The notes under the pieces were generated by a model. The model saw nothing but the letters and a program-made list of their open reading frames with translations, searched no databases and was not told the DNA's origin. Of a DNA stretch of 64,000 bases, positions 1-8,620 are shown piece after piece; positions within the stretch are counted from its first letter, which is position 1, and each line of letters opens with the position of its first letter. Origin of the DNA: an uncultured Bacteroidales bacterium (GTDB taxonomy: Bacteria > Bacteroidota > Bacteroidia > Bacteroidales > F082); NCBI GenBank assembly GCA_905234275.1, contig CAJOHD010000004.1, forward strand, positions 243,264-307,263, in the 5' to 3' direction. The translations under genes and the position numbers were made by a program.

Positions 1-40
1 TTTCAAAAATTTCCATTTTATTATAATTTGATTTACTTCG

Positions 41-48
41 CAAAATTA
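41..48 (-). promoter_or_regulatory. Possible leftward -7 promoter box
   Basis: The plus strand reads CAAAATTA, i.e. TAATTTTG on the minus strand, an exact match to the Bacteroidetes -7 consensus TAnnTTTG. It would drive a leftward gene outside the window. The region is very AT-rich, so chance occurrence is possible. The rest of positions 1-140 shows no gene. Confidence 0.3.
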
Positions 49-143
49 GTAAAAATCTTTACAGTATGCACATAATTCTATTTTTTTATTTTTATTTTTA
101 TGTTAAAATAATCCGAAAAACACCAGGGATAAGCTTTTTTTTG

Positions 144-151
144 TATTTTTG
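144..151 (+). promoter_or_regulatory. -7 promoter box for the SDR gene
   Basis: TATTTTTG, exact Bacteroidetes -7 consensus, 17 nt upstream of the ATG at 169. Its last base is the G of an in-frame GTG at 151, so that GTG cannot be the translation start. Confidence 0.7.
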
Positions 152-168
152 TGGGCTATTTTAAAGAT

Positions 169-960
169 ATGATAGACTTAAAGAATAAAAACGCTCTTGT
201 GACAGGTGCCAGCTCTGGAATCGGGGCAGCGATAGCACGTCGCCTCGCCAAGGAAAAATGCAATCTTTTTCTGACTGGACTTGGTGAAACGCAGCTTCAG
301 GAGACAAAGGAAATTTGTGAGAAGGAAGGCGTCAAGGTTTATTTTAAAGAATGTAATTTCGCCGAGTTCGCCTCCATCGACGAGCTTGTTAAAGAGATAA
401 AATCCATCGGTTTTCATATCGACTTATATGTTTTGAATGCTGGAATATCGCAGCGTGACCGCGGGCTGGAGACAGATTTCGCCATCGACCAGAAAATCAT
501 GCAAGTCAACTATTGGAGCAGTGTATATCTCGTGAAGCAGTTCAAAGACGAGATTTTGGCATCAGAGCACGTGAATATGTCCGTAACCACCTCATTGGCA
601 GGGCTTTTCGGTTTTCCGTTAAGGACATCCTACTGCGCGTCAAAACATGCTTTGTTCGGATTTTTCGAGTCGTTGGATCTTGAATATCCCAATATCCGTG
701 TCACCTTCCTGATTCCGGGGCGCATCAACACTCCTATCAGCAAGAGCGCCTTGAAAGGCAATGGCGAGCAATACGCGAAAATGGACGCTGGTCAGGCGAA
801 AGGCCTCGACGTCGACAAAGCGGCAAAACGCGCTGTGAAAGCCATCAGAAAAGAAAGACACCGCAAGCTCATCGGCAAAGGCGAGCTGCTCATGGCATAT
901 ATTAATAGGTATATCCCTTGGCTTTATTACAAAATCGCAAACAAAATATCTCCAACATAA
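169..960 (+). CDS. Short-chain dehydrogenase/reductase (SDR)
   Basis: A 263-residue classical SDR, an NAD(P)-dependent oxidoreductase with a Rossmann fold; the substrate cannot be told from sequence. Visible motifs are the dinucleotide-binding TGASSGIGAA near the N-terminus, the LNAG structural motif, a catalytic Ser in the TTSLAG segment, the YCASK active-site Tyr-Lys, and the PGRINT stretch after it. The length is usual for the family. The ATG at 169 is chosen over an in-frame GTG at 151 because the GTG lies in the -7 box. The gene overlaps the next start by one base (TAATG), so it is probably cotranscribed and translationally coupled with the VOC protein. Confidence 0.88.
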   Translation: MIDLKNKNALVTGASSGIGAAIARRLAKEKCNLFLTGLGETQLQETKEICEKEGVKVYFKECNFAEFASIDELVKEIKSIGFHIDLYVLNAGISQRDRGLETDFAIDQKIMQVNYWSSVYLVKQFKDEILASEHVNMSVTTSLAGLFGFPLRTSYCASKHALFGFFESLDLEYPNIRVTFLIPGRINTPISKSALKGNGEQYAKMDAGQAKGLDVDKAAKRAVKAIRKERHRKLIGKGELLMAYINRYIPWLYYKIANKISPT

Positions 961-2030
961 TGAATACAGAAAAAGAGAAAGTCATCTGCGGCATCCAGCA
1001 GGTAGGCATCGGAGTTGAAGACCTCCAGACAGCATGGAAATGGTACAATAAGCACCTGAACATCCAGATTCCAATTGTTGACGACGAAGGTGTCGCTGAG
1101 CGCATGCTTCCATACACAGGCGGCAAACCTCAGCCACGTCATGCCATCCTTGCCATCTCACAACGCGGTGGCGGTGGCTTCGAGATTTGGCAACCTCAAG
1201 GACGTAAGGTGGTTTACCCGAAAGAGCCGTTACGTCTGGGCGACCTCGGAATCAACATCTGCAAGGTCAAGGCAAAAGACGTTAAAAGAGCATATAACTA
1301 CTTCAAAGACAATAACATAACTATCCTCAGCGATATCAATGTATCACCTCTTGGCATCGAGCATTTCTACATGCAGGACCCATGGGGCAATGTCTTTGAG
1401 ATTGAAAAAGACGATTATTGCTTCATCAATGTCGACCAGCACACTGGCGGTTCAAACGGCGTGGTGATTGGCGTGTCGGACATGGACAAATCTATTGAGT
1501 TTTATAAAAAACTCCTTGATTATGATATAGTTGCATTCGATAAAACCGATATCTTCGATGATTTCAGTAATCTCCTCGGCGGAAAATGCAAGATACGCCG
1601 TGTGGAGCTGCAACGTTCAAAACCAGTCTGCGGCCCGCTCAGCGAGCTCATGGGCAACTCACATCTTGAATTGGTTCAAAACCTTGATATTGAGCCACGT
1701 AAGACTCTCGAAGGACGCTGGTGGGGCGACCCTGGATTCATCCATCTCTGCTTCGATGTGCGTAATATGAACAAGGTGCACGAAGCAGCGCTGGCTCTCG
1801 GTCACGACTTTGTGTGCGACAGCGGCGACAACTTCGACATGGGCGACGCAAACGGCCACTTCACCTACGTGGAAGACCCCGACGGCACACTCATCGAGTT
1901 TGTGGAAACATTCAAGATTCCGGTAATCAGAAAACTGGGAATTTCAATTAACCTCAAGAAAAGAGATGACTACAAACCGTTGCCGAGGATTATCACTAAG
2001 GCGTTGCGGTTCATGAAAGTGGAGTTTTAG
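960..2030 (+). CDS. Double VOC/glyoxalase-fold protein
   Basis: A 356-residue protein with two vicinal-oxygen-chelate modules. Module 1 (about residues 8-155) runs from GIQQVGIGVEDLQTAWKWY to DPWGNVFEIEKD. Module 2 (about 163-320) runs from GGSNGVVIGVSDMDKSIEFY to DPDGTLIEFVE. The His and Glu typical of VOC metal sites are present (HFYMQDPWGNVFEIE; FIHLCFDV; LIEFVE). The family includes glyoxalases, extradiol dioxygenases and epimerases, so the reaction is not predictable here. The start is the ATG at 960 overlapping the SDR stop; an in-frame ATG at 918 would overlap the SDR by 43 bp. The stop codon is TAG followed by TTTACCG, the micro-repeat signature seen at other stops in this window. Confidence 0.82.
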   Translation: MNTEKEKVICGIQQVGIGVEDLQTAWKWYNKHLNIQIPIVDDEGVAERMLPYTGGKPQPRHAILAISQRGGGGFEIWQPQGRKVVYPKEPLRLGDLGINICKVKAKDVKRAYNYFKDNNITILSDINVSPLGIEHFYMQDPWGNVFEIEKDDYCFINVDQHTGGSNGVVIGVSDMDKSIEFYKKLLDYDIVAFDKTDIFDDFSNLLGGKCKIRRVELQRSKPVCGPLSELMGNSHLELVQNLDIEPRKTLEGRWWGDPGFIHLCFDVRNMNKVHEAALALGHDFVCDSGDNFDMGDANGHFTYVEDPDGTLIEFVETFKIPVIRKLGISINLKKRDDYKPLPRIITKALRFMKVEF

Positions 2031-2052
2031 TTTACCGATTACTGTTGACAAT

Positions 2053-2083
2053 AAAAAAAAGCGAGAGTTTCTCGCTTTTTTTT
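2053..2083. terminator. Bidirectional terminator
   Basis: Eight A, the stem GCGAG, loop AGTTT, the stem CTCGC, then eight T. The symmetry serves both the rightward VOC gene and the leftward ompH gene. Confidence 0.85.
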
Positions 2084-2090
2084 ATTATCT

Positions 2091-2118
2091 GTAAACTGTA
2101 AACCGTAAACGGTAAACT
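2091..2118. repeat. GTAAACNG heptamer micro-repeat
   Basis: Four imperfect head-to-tail units of 7 nt (GTAAACT, GTAAACC, GTAAACG, GTAAACT) between the terminator and the ompH stop codon. Read in the sense of ompH they follow the TGA stop as TAGTTTACCG. Similar arrays lie at 21811-21839, 39073-39110 and 63797-63867. Confidence 0.75.
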
Positions 2119-2119
2119 A

Positions 2120-2629
2120 TCAAAGACCAAGTTTCGCTTTAACATCCGGAGTGACGTCGATAGCGCTGTCACCAATCGAGAGGATGACGGTCTTCTCGAA
2201 CACGTATGCCAGACCTTTAGCTTTCACAACAGCGTCGATAGCTGCTTTGATCTTGTCGAGCATAGGCTTTGAAAGCTCTTCCTGTTTTGCTGCGAGGTCG
2301 CTTTCAGCGTTTGCCTGGAACTCCTGGATTCTGCCCTGAAGGTCAACGATTTCTTTTTCTTTTGACTGACGAAGGATGTTTGACATTGTTGCTGAGTTAG
2401 CTTCATAGTCTCTCATCTTGGTCTGATATTCATTAGCCATTGCCTGTAATTCAGCCTGAAGCTCGCCGTAATAAGCCTGCAAATCCTGCTGGATCTTAGC
2501 GCTTTCCGGCATCATGTCGATGATGACTTGTGAATCAACATAACCGATTTTCTGTCCCTGTGCGTTAGCTCCGAAACCAATACCAAGTGCTAACACCATT
2601 AAAACCAAAACTTTAGTTAACTTTTTCAT
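2120..2629 (-). CDS. ompH: OmpH/Skp family periplasmic chaperone
   Basis: A 169-residue protein with a clear signal peptide (MKKLTKVLVLMVLALGIGFG, cut after about ANA) and the OmpH/Skp signature QKIGYVDSQVIIDMMPES at the mature N-terminus. A long Gln/Glu/Ala-rich coiled coil (about residues 40-125) corresponds to the tentacles that hold unfolded outer-membrane proteins. Family role: delivery of nascent porins across the periplasm to BamA, encoded upstream in the same direction. It has its own -7 box (2664-2671), so it can be transcribed apart from the bamA operon. The next gene upstream is a paralogue. Confidence 0.92.
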   Translation of the reverse strand: MKKLTKVLVLMVLALGIGFGANAQGQKIGYVDSQVIIDMMPESAKIQQDLQAYYGELQAELQAMANEYQTKMRDYEANSATMSNILRQSKEKEIVDLQGRIQEFQANAESDLAAKQEELSKPMLDKIKAAIDAVVKAKGLAYVFEKTVILSIGDSAIDVTPDVKAKLGL

Positions 2630-2663
2630 CTTATTAAAAATTTAATTATTATCTAATTTTCTG

Positions 2664-2671
2664 CAAAAATA
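2664..2671 (-). promoter_or_regulatory. -7 promoter box for ompH (first copy)
   Basis: Plus-strand CAAAAATA, giving TATTTTTG on the minus strand, an exact match, 34 nt upstream of the ATG at 2629. Confidence 0.65.
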
Positions 2672-2722
2672 CGACTTTTTTGTTTATTACCAAGTATTTT
2701 TACAATGTTTATTCACGATTTA

Positions 2723-3340
2723 TTATTTCTTGCCACCGTCGGCATTGCCTTTAGAGCCAGTGCTGCCTGTGCTTCCCGAACGTTTTCTGTCCTGACGGCG
2801 CACGGTCTGCATCACGTTGCCGATCTCATCGAGAACGTCATCGCTGATATCAAGTTTTTCGTTGCAATACAACAATGTGGTTCCTGCTGATTTGTCGAAT
2901 ACGAAAGCATAGTTTTTAACCTGCGCCACCTGGTTGATGGCATTGTAAATCTTCTCTTGGATAGGCTGGATCAGCTCGATACGTTTTGAGAACAGCTCGC
3001 CATCCGGTCCGAAATACTGCATCTGAAGGGCTGCCAGCTCCTGTTCTTTGGCTGCTATCGCCGCTTCTTTCTTGTTTTTCATGTCATCTGAAAGAAGTAT
3101 CGCCTCTGTCTGATAGTCGCGTTTCATCTGATCGAGCTTGTCGCGCAGATTTTTCAGTTCCTTCTGCCAACCCACCGACATCTGGTTGATTTCCTCCTGA
3201 GCGTCACCATATTCAGGGATATTTTGGAGGATATATTCAGTATCAACATATGCGAACTTCTGATTTCCCTGGGCTTTCACCGTTGAAACACCCAAAAACA
3301 TGCATATAATTAACAATAAAACTGATGTTCTTTTTTTCAT
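2723..3340 (-). CDS. OmpH/Skp family chaperone, second copy
   Basis: A 205-residue OmpH-family protein with a signal peptide (MKKRTSVLLLIICMFLGVS, cut near VKAQG), the signature KFAYVDTEYILQNIPEYGDA and a charged coiled coil over about residues 55-110. The C-terminal 25 residues are low complexity (Arg/Lys/Ser/Gly/Thr), absent from the neighbour at 2120. ATG at 3340 is chosen over an in-frame TTG at 3361 because it gives a standard signal peptide. It lies directly after bamA in the same direction. Paired Skp-like genes after bamA are common in Bacteroidetes. Confidence 0.9.
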   Translation of the reverse strand: MKKRTSVLLLIICMFLGVSTVKAQGNQKFAYVDTEYILQNIPEYGDAQEEINQMSVGWQKELKNLRDKLDQMKRDYQTEAILLSDDMKNKKEAAIAAKEQELAALQMQYFGPDGELFSKRIELIQPIQEKIYNAINQVAQVKNYAFVFDKSAGTTLLYCNEKLDISDDVLDEIGNVMQTVRRQDRKRSGSTGSTGSKGNADGGKK

Positions 3341-3385
3341 ATCAAAACACATTTTTTTCAAATTTTAACATATTTCTACACATAT

Positions 3386-6043
3386 TTAATCAATAGAACC
3401 TCCGATTGAGAAGTGGAATTGGCTTCCGTTGGCGTCAGGAGCGCCTGGCACCTCATCGAAGCCGTAGCCCCAGTCGAGACCGAGCATACCGAACATCGGC
3501 AGGTAGATTCGCATACCCAAACCGGCTGAACGATACAAATCGAACGGATTGAACTTATCGAAGCCAAGCCAGCAGTTACCGGCTTCCACGAAGGTGAGGG
3601 CGTAAATCGTAGCTGAAGGATTCAACGTCAAAGGATAACGCAACTCCATCGTATATTTTGCGAAAATATTACCGCCTTCCATGTTGCCAGTCACGTAACC
3701 AGGAGTCAAAGAGTTGTTGGCATAACCTCTCATGCCTATCAACTCGCGACCGTCGAAGTTATATGAGCCCGTCAGACCATCGCCGCCAAGGCAGAAACGC
3801 TGGAACGGAGTGATTCCGATATCAGGGTTATAATAACCGAGCAAACCGAATCTTGCGCGCGTCATGACGACAAGTTTCTCAGCGACTTCTGTATACATCA
3901 CCGCTTTAAACTTCCATTTATGGAACTCAACCCAGTGATACATAGCATCTTCCCTCTCTGCGACATCCGAATATTCCTTTTCATAATCAACAGGATTGAA
4001 AATAGAATATGGAGGCGTAACTTCAAGAGAAAGAATGAATTCAGAGCCATAACGAGGATAAATCGGGTTACTTGTAGAGTTACGTCCGAAGGTGATGTTA
4101 TATCCGATAAGGTTAAAATCACCGTTACCGGTACCGAAGTCAAAGATATTCTGATAGTTAAACAAAGTATAACGGATAAGGTTGATACCATTGTACAATG
4201 TGAAATAGTCGTCAGGCCATTTAAGACGTGTGCCTATACCCACCGACATACCTGTCTGCATAAAAACGCCTGCAGGATCGGTGTATGTGTTTTTATACTT
4301 TGAATGAAACACCGAGACAGTTAAGGCGTTTGGCTTCTTGCCGCCAAGCCAAGGCTCGGTGAATGAAACACCATAATTAATATATGTGGTACCGTATGTC
4401 TGGACTCTGAACGACAACTTTTGTCCGTCGCCAGCAGGAATCGGGCGCCATGCGTCTTTTTTGAAGAAGTTTCTCAACGACACATTATTAAGGTTCAAGC
4501 CCAAAGACAGCATCAGACGGTTGTAACCCCATCCTGCGGAAAGCTCGACCTGGTCGTTTGGAGTCTCCTCGACCACATAATTGATGTCAACAGTACCATC
4601 TGCCGGGTCAGGTTGGATATCCGGAAGGAGTTTCTGGTCATCGAAATACTGCAATGCTGACAACTCGCGCATGGTTCTCATGATGTCGCTACGGCTGTAA
4701 AGCTGTCCCGGACGAGTATACATCTCACGGATGATGATTTTGTCGTTGGTCTTAGTATTTCCTTTCACCGTCACGCGTTTGATCGTCGCCTGATCGCCTT
4801 CGCTCATTCTCATCTCGAGGTCGATGGTGTCATTTTCAACTCTAATCTCAACAGGATCAACGCGGAAGAAGAGATATCCGTCATCCATGTACAACGACGA
4901 CACGTCGTAACCGCCCTCGCTGTAGGTCAGGTTTTTCTCCAAAAGCTCCTGATTATACACATCGCCTTTATGGATAGCGAGCACTTTATTCAGAACTGTC
5001 GTATCATACTTGGTGTTTCCAACCCAAGTAATATTACCGAAATAATATTGATGGCCTTCGTAGACATCAATAGCAATGCCTATATTCTTATCATCCATCA
5101 CATAGATCGAATCTTTGATGATTTTGGCGTCACGATAGCCTTTTTCATTGTATTTCCTGATGATAAGCTGCTTGTCGGCTTCAAAATCATCTTCATCATA
5201 ACGGGAAGACTTGAAGATTCTCGGGCGGATGTTTTCTGTGAGATACCAAGCCACCTCATCTTCTGCAGCAACCGGTCGGAATGTGATAAGATCCCACACC
5301 GTGTTGACAAACGAGGCTCCTAGTGGACGAAGCGGGTCAAACTTACCTCTACGTTTGGTTTCTTTCATCGCCGAACGAATCTGACTATCGGTGAGCACTT
5401 CGTTGTTGTTGACCACAATCTCACCAATCTTCACCTTATGTTTTTTATCAACATTTATTATGACCGTCACGTAGTTTTCCATAGTGGTATCCGGCACAGG
5501 AGTCAGCTTCACCTCTGCGTTCAGATAACCTTTGTCGGCATAATAATTACGTATGATTCCGGTTGTTTTGTTGTAGGTATGTTCTGTCGCGACATCACCT
5601 CTTGTAATGTTGATTTTCTTTCTAAGTTCTTCAGCTTCGGACTTTTTCACGCCTTTAAACGAATATTTACTGATTCTCGGGCGTTCCTTCATATCTATAT
5701 TCAGGAAAATCTTTCCTCCAACTTTTTGAGTCTGAGTGATTTGAATATCTTCAAAGAGTCCTTGTTCCCATAAGTTTTTGATTGCTTGAGTGATCTTATC
5801 TCCCGGGACTTTCACTGTCATACCAACGCGCAAGCCTGAAAGCATCACAACCACGGCAGGGTCAACATATTGGACGCCAGTCACCGTGATGCCGCCGATT
5901 TCATATTCGCGAGGAAGCGAATAGTCGATCTCCGACAAATCGTTTCCAACTTGAATCTGAGCATTCGCGACAAAGCCTGTCATGAGGAATACCCAGCATA
6001 ACAAAGCAATTGCAAATATTTCAAACCTTTTCACAAAAGTCAT
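3386..6043 (-). CDS. bamA: BamA, outer membrane protein assembly factor
   Basis: An 885-residue Omp85 protein that folds and inserts outer-membrane beta-barrels. The start MTFVKRFEIFAIALLCWVFL gives a signal peptide ending VANAQ. It is followed by POTRA repeats (first begins YEIGGITVTGVQYVDPAVV; later ones contain HKVKIGEIVVNNNEVLTD, QYYFGNITWVGNTKYDTT and ATIKRVTVKGNTKTNDKII) and a C-terminal 16-strand barrel. The barrel carries the Omp85-type GGDGLTGSYNFDGRELIGMRGY segment near residues 770-790, a variant of the conserved RGF/Y lid-lock motif. ATG 6043 lies 4 nt after the uppS stop with GGGA just before it; an upstream in-frame start would overlap uppS. The order uppS-bamA-ompH-ompH is typical of Bacteroidetes. 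Confidence 0.95.
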   Translation of the reverse strand: MTFVKRFEIFAIALLCWVFLMTGFVANAQIQVGNDLSEIDYSLPREYEIGGITVTGVQYVDPAVVVMLSGLRVGMTVKVPGDKITQAIKNLWEQGLFEDIQITQTQKVGGKIFLNIDMKERPRISKYSFKGVKKSEAEELRKKINITRGDVATEHTYNKTTGIIRNYYADKGYLNAEVKLTPVPDTTMENYVTVIINVDKKHKVKIGEIVVNNNEVLTDSQIRSAMKETKRRGKFDPLRPLGASFVNTVWDLITFRPVAAEDEVAWYLTENIRPRIFKSSRYDEDDFEADKQLIIRKYNEKGYRDAKIIKDSIYVMDDKNIGIAIDVYEGHQYYFGNITWVGNTKYDTTVLNKVLAIHKGDVYNQELLEKNLTYSEGGYDVSSLYMDDGYLFFRVDPVEIRVENDTIDLEMRMSEGDQATIKRVTVKGNTKTNDKIIIREMYTRPGQLYSRSDIMRTMRELSALQYFDDQKLLPDIQPDPADGTVDINYVVEETPNDQVELSAGWGYNRLMLSLGLNLNNVSLRNFFKKDAWRPIPAGDGQKLSFRVQTYGTTYINYGVSFTEPWLGGKKPNALTVSVFHSKYKNTYTDPAGVFMQTGMSVGIGTRLKWPDDYFTLYNGINLIRYTLFNYQNIFDFGTGNGDFNLIGYNITFGRNSTSNPIYPRYGSEFILSLEVTPPYSIFNPVDYEKEYSDVAEREDAMYHWVEFHKWKFKAVMYTEVAEKLVVMTRARFGLLGYYNPDIGITPFQRFCLGGDGLTGSYNFDGRELIGMRGYANNSLTPGYVTGNMEGGNIFAKYTMELRYPLTLNPSATIYALTFVEAGNCWLGFDKFNPFDLYRSAGLGMRIYLPMFGMLGLDWGYGFDEVPGAPDANGSQFHFSIGGSID

Positions 6044-6047
6044 TTCC

Positions 6048-6797
6048 CTACTTATTAATCTGTTCACTCGTCTTTCCAAACCTGCGTTCACGATTCTGAT
6101 AGTCAACGATAGCCTCGTACAAGTCCTCTTTTGAGAAATCAGGCCAGTATTTCTTGGTGAAATAAAGCTCTGAATAAGCTATCTGCCACAGCAGATAATT
6201 GCTGATTCTCTCCTCCCCGCTCGTACGAATCAGAAGATCGGGATCAGGCATGCCAGCAGTTGCTAAGTGGTTGTTTATCAGAGCTTCATCAATCTGTTCC
6301 GGATCAATCTTACCTTCTTTCACTTCTGTTGCTATATCTTTCACCATCTTTGTCAATTCCCAGCGGCTCGAGTAGCTCAAGCAGAGCGTCAGCGTCATGC
6401 GGGTATTGTTTTTAGTGCTGTCGATGGCATACATCAGTGCATCGTACTGTGATTTCGGAAGACGTTTCAAGTCACCTATTGCATTAAGACGTATATTGTT
6501 GTCGTTCAATGTTTTAAGTTCATTTTTCAAAGCAGTGGTGAGCAACGACATCAATGCATCGACCTCCAAAGAGGAACGGTTCCAGTTTTCTGTTGAGAAA
6601 GCGTAAAGTGTAAGATATTTGACACCAAGTTCCGCGCAAGCCTCTGTGGTGTTACGCACGGCGTCGACGCCATGCTGATGACCGAAGATGCGCATTTTTC
6701 CTTGTTGCTTTGCCCAGCGGCCGTTGCCATCCATAATGACAGCGATATGTTCTGGCAGGCGCTCAATCAATATCTTATCTTTCAGGCTTTCCATCAT
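6048..6797 (-). CDS. uppS: Undecaprenyl diphosphate synthase
   Basis: A 249-residue cis-prenyltransferase that condenses isopentenyl diphosphate onto farnesyl diphosphate to make the C55 lipid carrier for peptidoglycan and O-antigen. Family motifs seen in order: [12 protein letters not shown] (catalytic Asp), the FGHQHG segment, [12 protein letters not shown], and the C-terminal [19 protein letters not shown] with [12 protein letters not shown]. The ATG at 6797 overlaps the preceding stop (TGATG), implying coupling; the next ATG at 6794 is an equally possible start. The usual downstream partner cdsA is replaced by bamA, as is common in this phylum. Confidence 0.96.
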   Translation of the reverse strand: MMESLKDKILIERLPEHIAVIMDGNGRWAKQQGKMRIFGHQHGVDAVRNTTEACAELGVKYLTLYAFSTENWNRSSLEVDALMSLLTTALKNELKTLNDNNIRLNAIGDLKRLPKSQYDALMYAIDSTKNNTRMTLTLCLSYSSRWELTKMVKDIATEVKEGKIDPEQIDEALINNHLATAGMPDPDLLIRTSGEERISNYLLWQIAYSELYFTKKYWPDFSKEDLYEAIVDYQNRERRFGKTSEQINK

Positions 6798-7624
6798 CAA
6801 TAATTTTTATATTTATCTCTTGCGTTACAATCAGTTCCTCCTGGCAAAACGAACTTATACACCAACGAGAAGTTCAGGTATCCATACCAGTCGTTGTTAT
6901 ATTTATTTCCACGTTGGATATAAGTTTCACCAGAATTACCAGTGAAATTGGTCGGATCGCTATATTCGTTATTCTCTGTCGGATAATAGGCGTGGCAATC
7001 GTCGAGCCAGTCGGTGAAAGCATAGTCCCAGCGCCACTCGAGAGCGATGCCGAGTTTTTTACCGAGGCTATATTTCACACCTACTCCAAATGGTATTGAA
7101 ACTGCGACTTTACTATATTTGGCATCGCCATCACTCGGCATGGTGCCATCATAATCGACATCGGTCAGAACATTGCACAACGCTGTTCCGTCATCAGCTT
7201 TCGGGTTGAAACTCAGCACCGAGATACCTCCGAAAAGATACGGTGACAAGCCATGGCGCTTACTTCCCGTGAAATAATCGAAGAAGTTAAACTCTGCAAT
7301 GAGAGCCACATCGTTGACATTGTCATTGAACGACAAGCCACGTTCCGGGCGATATCCCGAAGCTTTGTCGCTACCGTTAAGCTGGAGGTTGGAATACGCG
7401 AGACGGAATGCCCATCTGGTATCGTTGTAATACCTCACGAGAGCGCCCCATCCCAGCTGACTCTGGTTAAATGGCTTGCTTGGGTTGATATCACCCATAT
7501 AATACGACAGTCCCACCGAGCCGCCGACCTCAATAACTTGAGAATGCGCAGCTTTAGGAGCAAGAAATTGTCCCAACATCAGGACAATCAACGTAACTAA
7601 AAAATGTTTTTTACAATTCTTCAT
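6797..7624 (-). CDS. DUF6089-type outer membrane beta-barrel protein
   Basis: A 275-residue exported protein: signal peptide [20 protein letters not shown] ending near AAHSQV, then alternating amphipathic strands rich in Tyr, Gly and Asp, e.g. [41 protein letters not shown] and the last strand [11 protein letters not shown] recognise the pattern and position as the Bacteroidetes DUF6089 family that precedes uppS-bamA. No enzymatic motif is visible; a structural or assembly role in the outer membrane is inference. It has its own -7 box at 7685-7692 and probably heads the operon through bamA and the second ompH. Confidence 0.82.
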   Translation of the reverse strand: MKNCKKHFLVTLIVLMLGQFLAPKAAHSQVIEVGGSVGLSYYMGDINPSKPFNQSQLGWGALVRYYNDTRWAFRLAYSNLQLNGSDKASGYRPERGLSFNDNVNDVALIAEFNFFDYFTGSKRHGLSPYLFGGISVLSFNPKADDGTALCNVLTDVDYDGTMPSDGDAKYSKVAVSIPFGVGVKYSLGKKLGIALEWRWDYAFTDWLDDCHAYYPTENNEYSDPTNFTGNSGETYIQRGNKYNNDWYGYLNFSLVYKFVLPGGTDCNARDKYKNY

Positions 7625-7684
7625 TCGTTTAAATTTTCTTACCTATTGATAGACAGTCGTTTAAACTTTTAGTCAATAAACTGA

Positions 7685-7692
7685 CAAATTTA
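7685..7692 (-). promoter_or_regulatory. -7 promoter box for DUF6089-uppS-bamA-ompH
   Basis: Plus-strand CAAATTTA, i.e. TAAATTTG on the minus strand, exact consensus, about 60 nt upstream of the ATG at 7624. Confidence 0.6.
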
Positions 7693-7724
7693 CAATTTTT
7701 TTTGATAATGTCCGTCAAAAATTT

Positions 7725-8603
7725 TTAATTTCTCACATCATTGCCCCAGAGAAGTTTTTTCCTTATTGCTTCGAAGAAATCTTTCCCTGGCAGCTTCACC
7801 ATATTGAAGGAGAAATCAGCTTTTCTGACTTCAAGTTGTAAACCTTTGTCCACCAATTTAGTACGTGAGTCAAGGCTCAGGTCGTAGGCATCGCAGCGGC
7901 CGTCAACCTTGATTTTCACGACGCTTTTGTCAGATATAACGACAGGACGTACGCTTAAATTGTGTGCAGAAATAGGAGTTATCAAAAAACTGTCATTATT
8001 TGGCGCCACGATAGGTCCGCCGGCGCTCAACGAATAGGCTGTCGAGCCAGTCGGGGTCGCCAAAATCAGACCGTCGGCCCAATAGGTGTTAAGAAGTTTA
8101 TCGTCTACGAAGACTTGTATCACGATGAGGCTACTGCCGTCTTTACGCATGAGACTCAATTCATTAAGGGCATAGTTGATGCCTTTGAAGCGTTGCTCCT
8201 CGCCCACCAGTTCGAGCAAAGAGCGTTTCTCGACCTCAAAATCGCCCTTCAGAATCTTGTTTACTGCATCAATCGTCTCATTCGACGACACACTTGACAG
8301 AAATCCGAGTCTGCCCATATTTATTCCGAGCACCGGGATTGCTGTGTCGCGGACATACTCAACAGAATCGAGCATGGTGCCGTCGCCGCCAAACGAAAAC
8401 AGCACATCAGCCTTACCTTTCAGCTGTTCGTATGAATTAAATGTCTGATAGTCAGCATGTTCGCTGTCACATCTCTTAACATCATTCATAAGAGATGTAA
8501 ACACTATTGTTTCAGTGTCGGCGTTACGCAAAACGCGCAGGACTTCTTTCATAAGTCCGTCATAATCAGGGCCGAAGCCTCTACCATATAATGCTATTCT
8601 CAT
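7725..8603 (-). CDS. nadK: NAD kinase
   Basis: A 292-residue ATP-NAD kinase that makes NADP. Diagnostic segments: SFGGDGTMLDSVEYV (GGDG nucleotide-binding loop with the catalytic Asp), GINMGRLGFLSSV, NELSLMRKDGSSLI and YWADGLILATPTGSTAYSLS followed by AGGPIVAP. All are intact and the length is usual. It is the last gene of a leftward rsgA - Omp85 barrel - nadK run, with a 17 bp gap to the barrel gene. Confidence 0.96.
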   Translation of the reverse strand: MRIALYGRGFGPDYDGLMKEVLRVLRNADTETIVFTSLMNDVKRCDSEHADYQTFNSYEQLKGKADVLFSFGGDGTMLDSVEYVRDTAIPVLGINMGRLGFLSSVSSNETIDAVNKILKGDFEVEKRSLLELVGEEQRFKGINYALNELSLMRKDGSSLIVIQVFVDDKLLNTYWADGLILATPTGSTAYSLSAGGPIVAPNNDSFLITPISAHNLSVRPVVISDKSVVKIKVDGRCDAYDLSLDSRTKLVDKGLQLEVRKADFSFNMVKLPGKDFFEAIRKKLLWGNDVRN

Positions 8604-8620
8604 AACAAATAGTTTTCATA

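Noticed and set aside
918..959. Upstream ATG start for the VOC protein
   Set aside because: It would overlap the SDR gene by 43 bp; the ATG at 960 sits exactly on the SDR stop as in other coupled genes here.
2091..2118. Short regular repeats as a possible CRISPR array
   Set aside because: Units are 7 nt with no spacers, and no cas gene is present in the window.
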